The translations under genes were made by a program, and so were the position numbers. A stretch of 10,397 nt of DNA from an uncultured Alistipes sp. (lineage in GTDB: Bacteria > Bacteroidota > Bacteroidia > Bacteroidales > Rikenellaceae), in contig CAUHCL010000075.1 in the NCBI GenBank assembly GCA_959604655.1, forward strand, positions 1 to 10,397, given 5' to 3'. Positions within the stretch are counted from its first letter, which is position 1; each line of letters starts with the position of its first letter. The notes beneath the pieces were generated by a model. It had not been told where the DNA came from and made no database searches. It saw nothing but the letters and a program-made list of their open reading frames with translations. Positions 6,909 through 10,397 of this stretch are shown here, one piece after another.

Positions 6909-7736
6909 ATGTCGAACCGCTGCAAACGATACATCCTCACCGCGACCGTGCTGCTGAGCGCCGCATGGCCCTGCGCGGCCCAATCCCGATCGGTCGCGGA
7001 GCCGTCGCACGTCATGGCCGCGGCCGAGATGCCGACGACCGTACCCACCGTAAACCAGCTGCGCAAGGAGCGCGGACTCACGTCGCGCTCGACATTGTTC
7101 GTCCCCAAGGGACAGTGGGTGTTCGGCGGCACGGCGTCGTATTCGGCACACTCGAACGACAACTATTCGTTCCTCATCATCGAGGGGATCGATTCGAAGG
7201 GGCACACGTTCCGCGTCAGCCCCATGATAGGCTACGCCCTGCACGACAACATGGTCATCGGCGGCCGCTTCATCTACGACCGCACCCTGCTGCGCGTGGA
7301 GAACGCCCGCGTGAACATGGGCGACGAGGAGTCGGGCGTGGATATCGGCGTCGACCAATACTACGCTCTGGAGCACTCCTACACGGGCGCGATATTCTGG
7401 AGGCAGTACATCCCGCTGGGCGGCAGCCGCCGATTCGCCATCTTCACCGACATGCAGCTGGCGGCGGGAGGCACGCAGGCCAAGTTCGCCATGGACCAAC
7501 CCGTGAAAGGCACCTACGAGACGGGCTACAAGCTCTCGCTGGGCGTACTGCCCGGACTGGTGGCCTTCGCCACCAACAACATGGCCATCGAGGTGAGCGT
7601 GGGCGTGATGGGTATCAACTACTCCAACACCAAGCAGGTGCACAACCAGGTGGAGGTCGGCAGACGGTCGTCGAGCAACATGAATTTCAAGGTCAACATC
7701 TTCAGCATAGGCCTCGGAATGGCCTTTTACCTCTAA
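6909..7736 (+). CDS. Outer-membrane beta-barrel protein, first of a tandem pair
   Basis: 275 residues. I chose the ATG at 6909 rather than the in-frame ATG at 6861 because 6909 avoids overlapping gene 4 and begins a clean Sec signal peptide ending CAAQ. After a linker of about 35 residues, roughly eight amphipathic strands can be traced from GQWVFGGTASY to the C-terminal IFSIGLGMAFYL. The ending is rich in hydrophobic and aromatic residues, as expected for a BAM-recognised barrel. Size and strand count fit an OmpA/OmpX-like barrel, not a TonB-dependent transporter. It lies 19 bases after the DUF4493-PCMD gene and 12 bases before its paralogue. It may anchor or display the lipoproteins, but that is inferred only from the operon. 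Confidence 0.7.
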   Translation: MSNRCKRYILTATVLLSAAWPCAAQSRSVAEPSHVMAAAEMPTTVPTVNQLRKERGLTSRSTLFVPKGQWVFGGTASYSAHSNDNYSFLIIEGIDSKGHTFRVSPMIGYALHDNMVIGGRFIYDRTLLRVENARVNMGDEESGVDIGVDQYYALEHSYTGAIFWRQYIPLGGSRRFAIFTDMQLAAGGTQAKFAMDQPVKGTYETGYKLSLGVLPGLVAFATNNMAIEVSVGVMGINYSNTKQVHNQVEVGRRSSSNMNFKVNIFSIGLGMAFYL

Positions 7737-7748
7737 ATCGGACGCCTC

Positions 7749-8705
7749 ATGAAAAAGTATCGTATCTTATTCGCGGTTTTGCTGTCGGCCTTCGCCGCAC
7801 GCGCCGACGAGCGTCCCGATTCCACGAGCATGGCCCCCATCGCCGCGGCCGCACGCACAAAGACCGAAGCCGTCAGCGCTGAAACCGCGGCCGTCCGCAC
7901 CGAACCCGAGACCGCACGCATCGGAACCGCAGACGCACGCACGGATAGCGCAGCGGCCGCCGACGACGAGTTCCGCCGCACGCGGCAGCGTTTCCTGCCC
8001 ATGCGCCGACGCATCGACCGCGAGATAGGCAAGGTGAAATACGCCTACAAGGGCGAGGTGATGCTGGGACTGACGGCCTCGTACGGAACCATCACGAGCG
8101 AGGATACCGATTTCTGGGTCATAGTGGACAACATCGACGCCGAGGGAACCACCGCCACGGTGAAACCCTTCTTCGGCTACTTCTACCGCGACAACAACTG
8201 CGTGGGCGTGCGTTTCGGCTACTACTACGTCCACGGCAAGCTGGGCAACGTGGATCTCGATCTGGGCGAGAAGAACGACATCTCGTTCTCGGTGTCGGAC
8301 ATGAACCTGTCGACCGAAAACTTCTCGTTCGGCGTATTCCACCGCTCCTACGCGGGTCTCGACCCCAAGGGGCGCTTCGGACTCTTCGCCGAGCTGGAGC
8401 TGGCCTATTCGACGGGAAAGTCGCGTTTCAACTACATGTCTGGCGACGAGACGCGCTACACCACCAGTGACAACCGCAAACTCAAGCTGTCGTTCAACCC
8501 TGGCGCGGCCGTATACATATTCCCCAACGTGTGCGGCACGCTGTCGTTCGGACTGGGCGGCATACAGTACGCCTCGGTGCGGCAGTACGACGAGGCGGGC
8601 AACAAGGTGGGGTCGCGCAACGCCTCGAAGATGCGCTTCCGCCTCAACCTGGCCGACATCAACATCGGCATGATAGTCCATTTGTGGGACAAGAAAAAGG
8701 AGTAA
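7749..8705 (+). CDS. Outer-membrane beta-barrel protein with Ala/Thr/Arg/Glu-rich linker
   Basis: 318 residues with a Sec signal ending AARA before DER. Residues of about 25-75 are a low-complexity segment of irregular repeats (RTKTEA, RTEPETA, RTDSAA) and are probably disordered. The barrel, from about 95 to the end, aligns by eye along its whole length with the preceding protein: KGEVMLGLTASY vs KGQWVFGGTASY, VDNIDAEGTTATVKPFFGYF vs IEGIDSKGHTFRVSPMIGYA, and SNM/SKM..FN/RLN near the end. The two genes are therefore tandem duplicates that have diverged strongly. The extra linker sits in the periplasmic N-terminal part, where it could reach a partner or the cell wall; that role is inferred. 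The gene ends 3 bases before gene 7, implying tight co-expression. Confidence 0.7.
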   Translation: MKKYRILFAVLLSAFAARADERPDSTSMAPIAAAARTKTEAVSAETAAVRTEPETARIGTADARTDSAAAADDEFRRTRQRFLPMRRRIDREIGKVKYAYKGEVMLGLTASYGTITSEDTDFWVIVDNIDAEGTTATVKPFFGYFYRDNNCVGVRFGYYYVHGKLGNVDLDLGEKNDISFSVSDMNLSTENFSFGVFHRSYAGLDPKGRFGLFAELELAYSTGKSRFNYMSGDETRYTTSDNRKLKLSFNPGAAVYIFPNVCGTLSFGLGGIQYASVRQYDEAGNKVGSRNASKMRFRLNLADINIGMIVHLWDKKKE

Positions 8706-8708
8706 CAG

Positions 8709-10397
8709 ATGAACCGTATAATCCGCATACTGCTTGTGATTCTTTCGGCTGCGGCCGCGGGCTGCATCGAGAACAACATACCCTACCCCGTGGTCGAACT
8801 GGAGATACTGGGCGTCGAGGGCAAGGGATTCACCGCCTCGGTCGACCGCATCAACCGCCGCGTGGTGCTGACGCTGGACGAGACGACCGACATCAGCCGC
8901 GTGGAGATCGACAAGGCCTATTTCACGGAGAACGCCCGCACATCGACGGAGCTGACGGGCGTGCAGGATCTGCGGCGGCCGATCGAGGTCACGCTGTCGC
9001 TCTATCAGGACTACGTGTGGACCATAACGGCCGAACAGGAGATCGAACGCTACTTCACCGTCGAGGGGCAGATCGGGCAGACGGTCTTCGACCTCGAAAA
9101 CCGTATAGCCACGGCATACGTGGGCTCGTCGGTCGACACGAACGACGTCAGGATCCGCAGCCTCAAGCTCGGGCCGCGCGACATAACGACCATCGATCCT
9201 CCGATCGGGGAGCTTACCTCGTTCGATCCCGTGCGTTTCGTCAACGTGAGCTACCACGACTTCACCGAGCGGTGGATGCTCTACGTGGTGCCCACCGACG
9301 AGACGGTGCGCCTCACGGCCGCCGACGCATGGTCGCGCGTGATATGGCTCTACGGCTCGGGCGCGAGCGGCAGCGACATGGGATTCAAGTACCGCCGCGA
9401 GGGCGACGCGGAGTGGACCGCGGTGCCCGACGTGACCGTCACCGACGGAACATTCTCGGCATGCCTGCGCGCGGAGGCCGAAACGACCTACGAGGTGAAG
9501 GCCTTCTGCGGCGACGATGAGAGCGCCGTGCGGAGCGTCACGACGCAGGAGGTGCGCCAGGTTCCCAACAGCGGATTCGAACAGTGGACCACGCTGAAAG
9601 ACATAGTATACCCCTTCGCCGACACCAACGACCGATTCTGGGGCACGGGCAACCCGGGAGCCAGCGTCGCGGGAGCGACCCTCACCACGGGCGACACCGA
9701 CACGCGGCCCGGATCGGAGGGCAAGTTCTCGGCCCGACTGGAGTCGAAGTTCGCCAACGTGATGGGCATAGGCAAGTTCGCCGCGGGCAACATCTTCGTG
9801 GGCAACTACGTGCGCAATGCGGGCACCAACGGAATACTGACCTTCGGGCGTCCGTTCGTGCTGCGCCCCACGGCCCTGCGCGGATGGATAAAATACACGT
9901 GCGGCGAGGTGGACCGCATAAACCGCCTGCCTGCGGGCGTGTCGCTCGCCGCGGGCGACAACGACAACGGCTCGATCTACATAGCGCTGGGCACATGGAC
10001 TCCCGAGGAATACGGCCTGTGCAGCAGCGCCGAGACCGACCCCGTGCGACGTCAGTGCGGCACGGCCGAGTCGCCCCTATGCGTCGACACCCGCGACGAG
10101 AGCACCTTCTTCGACTCCAAGGGCAAGGACGTGGTGGCCTACGGCGAGCTGATACTCACCGAGAGTCAGACGGAGTGGAAAGAGTTCGTGATAGAGCTCA
10201 ACTACGTGCGCACCGACGTGGTGCCGACCCACATGTTCATCGTATGCTCGGCCTCGCGTTACGGTGACTACTTCACGGGCAGCACCAAGAGCGTGATGCA
10301 GGTCGACGACTTCGAGCTGCTCTACGACTACGATTTCAAGAAGTACCGGCTGCGACTCGTTAGAGTCGCGCGGGCCGCAGCCTCGCCGCGCGGAGGC
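8709..10397 (+). CDS. PCMD-domain lipoprotein (BT_2081-like), 3' end outside window
   Basis: 563 codons without a stop, running off the right edge. The signal peptide ends AAAGC (Cys19), followed by IENNIPYP, a typical start for this Bacteroidetes family. Residues of about 28-105 and 106-190 look like two copies of a small beta-sandwich; the first ends SLYQDYVWTITAEQ and the second SYHDFTERWMLYVVPT. An FN3-like module with FKYRREGDAEW covers about 195-282. The PCMD domain (285-540) shows QVPNSGFEQW, FWGTGNPG, GKFAAGNIFVGNY (355-367), SRYGDYFTG and VDDFELLYD (532-540). PCMD proteins usually end at about that last motif, but here the frame continues at least 23 residues in Arg/Ala-rich sequence across a hairpin. 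A role in surface glycan binding is inferred. Family assignment is strong. Confidence 0.85.
   Translation, partial: MNRIIRILLVILSAAAAGCIENNIPYPVVELEILGVEGKGFTASVDRINRRVVLTLDETTDISRVEIDKAYFTENARTSTELTGVQDLRRPIEVTLSLYQDYVWTITAEQEIERYFTVEGQIGQTVFDLENRIATAYVGSSVDTNDVRIRSLKLGPRDITTIDPPIGELTSFDPVRFVNVSYHDFTERWMLYVVPTDETVRLTAADAWSRVIWLYGSGASGSDMGFKYRREGDAEWTAVPDVTVTDGTFSACLRAEAETTYEVKAFCGDDESAVRSVTTQEVRQVPNSGFEQWTTLKDIVYPFADTNDRFWGTGNPGASVAGATLTTGDTDTRPGSEGKFSARLESKFANVMGIGKFAAGNIFVGNYVRNAGTNGILTFGRPFVLRPTALRGWIKYTCGEVDRINRLPAGVSLAAGDNDNGSIYIALGTWTPEEYGLCSSAETDPVRRQCGTAESPLCVDTRDESTFFDSKGKDVVAYGELILTESQTEWKEFVIELNYVRTDVVPTHMFIVCSASRYGDYFTGSTKSVMQVDDFELLYDYDFKKYRLRLVRVARAAASPRGG
10352..10369. repeat. 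Perfect 7-bp hairpin at the end of gene 7
   Basis: GCGACTC (10352-10358) and GAGTCGC (10363-10369) pair perfectly around a GTTA loop. A competing 7-bp stem, GGCTGCG (10348-10354) with CGCAGCC (10376-10382), overlaps it. No T-run follows within the window, so this is not a standard intrinsic terminator. It lies just past the expected end of the PCMD domain, where a terminator or intergenic hairpin would normally be. Confidence 0.4.

Noticed and set aside
303..10397. Polysaccharide utilisation locus
   Set aside because: No SusC-like transporter, SusD-like protein, glycoside hydrolase or hybrid two-component/ECF regulator is present. The barrels are far too small to be TonB-dependent transporters.

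Overview
The window looks like chromosome from a GC-rich member of the Bacteroidales, most likely Alistipes or a close relative (Rikenellaceae). The evidence is a set of Bacteroidetes-restricted secreted families (fimbrillin-like, DUF4493, PCMD/BT_2081-like), a Bacteroidetes-type TAnnTTTG promoter, no strong Shine-Dalgarno sites, and GC-rich codons combined with frequent ATA for isoleucine. The genus is an inference.

Layout. Bases 1-302 hold no convincing gene. They contain nested hairpins (4-52), a perfect 14-bp inverted repeat (93-157), a terminator- or operator-like 10-bp dyad (217-244) and a TAnnTTTG promoter (266-273). Seven genes then follow on the + strand with gaps of 23, 31, 26, 19, 12 and 3 bases, so they are probably one operon: (1) a fimbrillin-family lipoprotein with a C-terminal jelly-roll-like module; (2) a short DUF4493 lipoprotein; (3) a longer DUF4493 lipoprotein with two Ig-like modules; (4) a DUF4493 + Ig-like + FN3-like + PCMD fusion lipoprotein; (5) and (6) two paralogous outer-membrane beta-barrels of about eight strands; (7) a PCMD lipoprotein that runs off the right edge. 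There is no regulator, SusC/SusD pair, glycosidase, transposase, tRNA or CRISPR array.

How it may work. All seven products carry export signals: five lipoprotein and two Sec type I. All are built from beta-sandwiches or barrels, which points to a multi-subunit surface assembly (adhesive, pilus-like or glycan-binding) with the barrels as its outer-membrane base. The function is not established. Four observations deserve most attention: a (T/S)R(A/T) motif after the first predicted strand of the four fimbrillin/DUF4493 lipoproteins, which recalls the Arg cleavage site of type V pilins; a G9 tract in the signal peptide of gene 2 that could switch the gene on and off; a drop from about 65% to about 45% GC exactly over the C-terminal module of gene 1; and the DUF4493-PCMD fusion, which ties together two families of unknown role.
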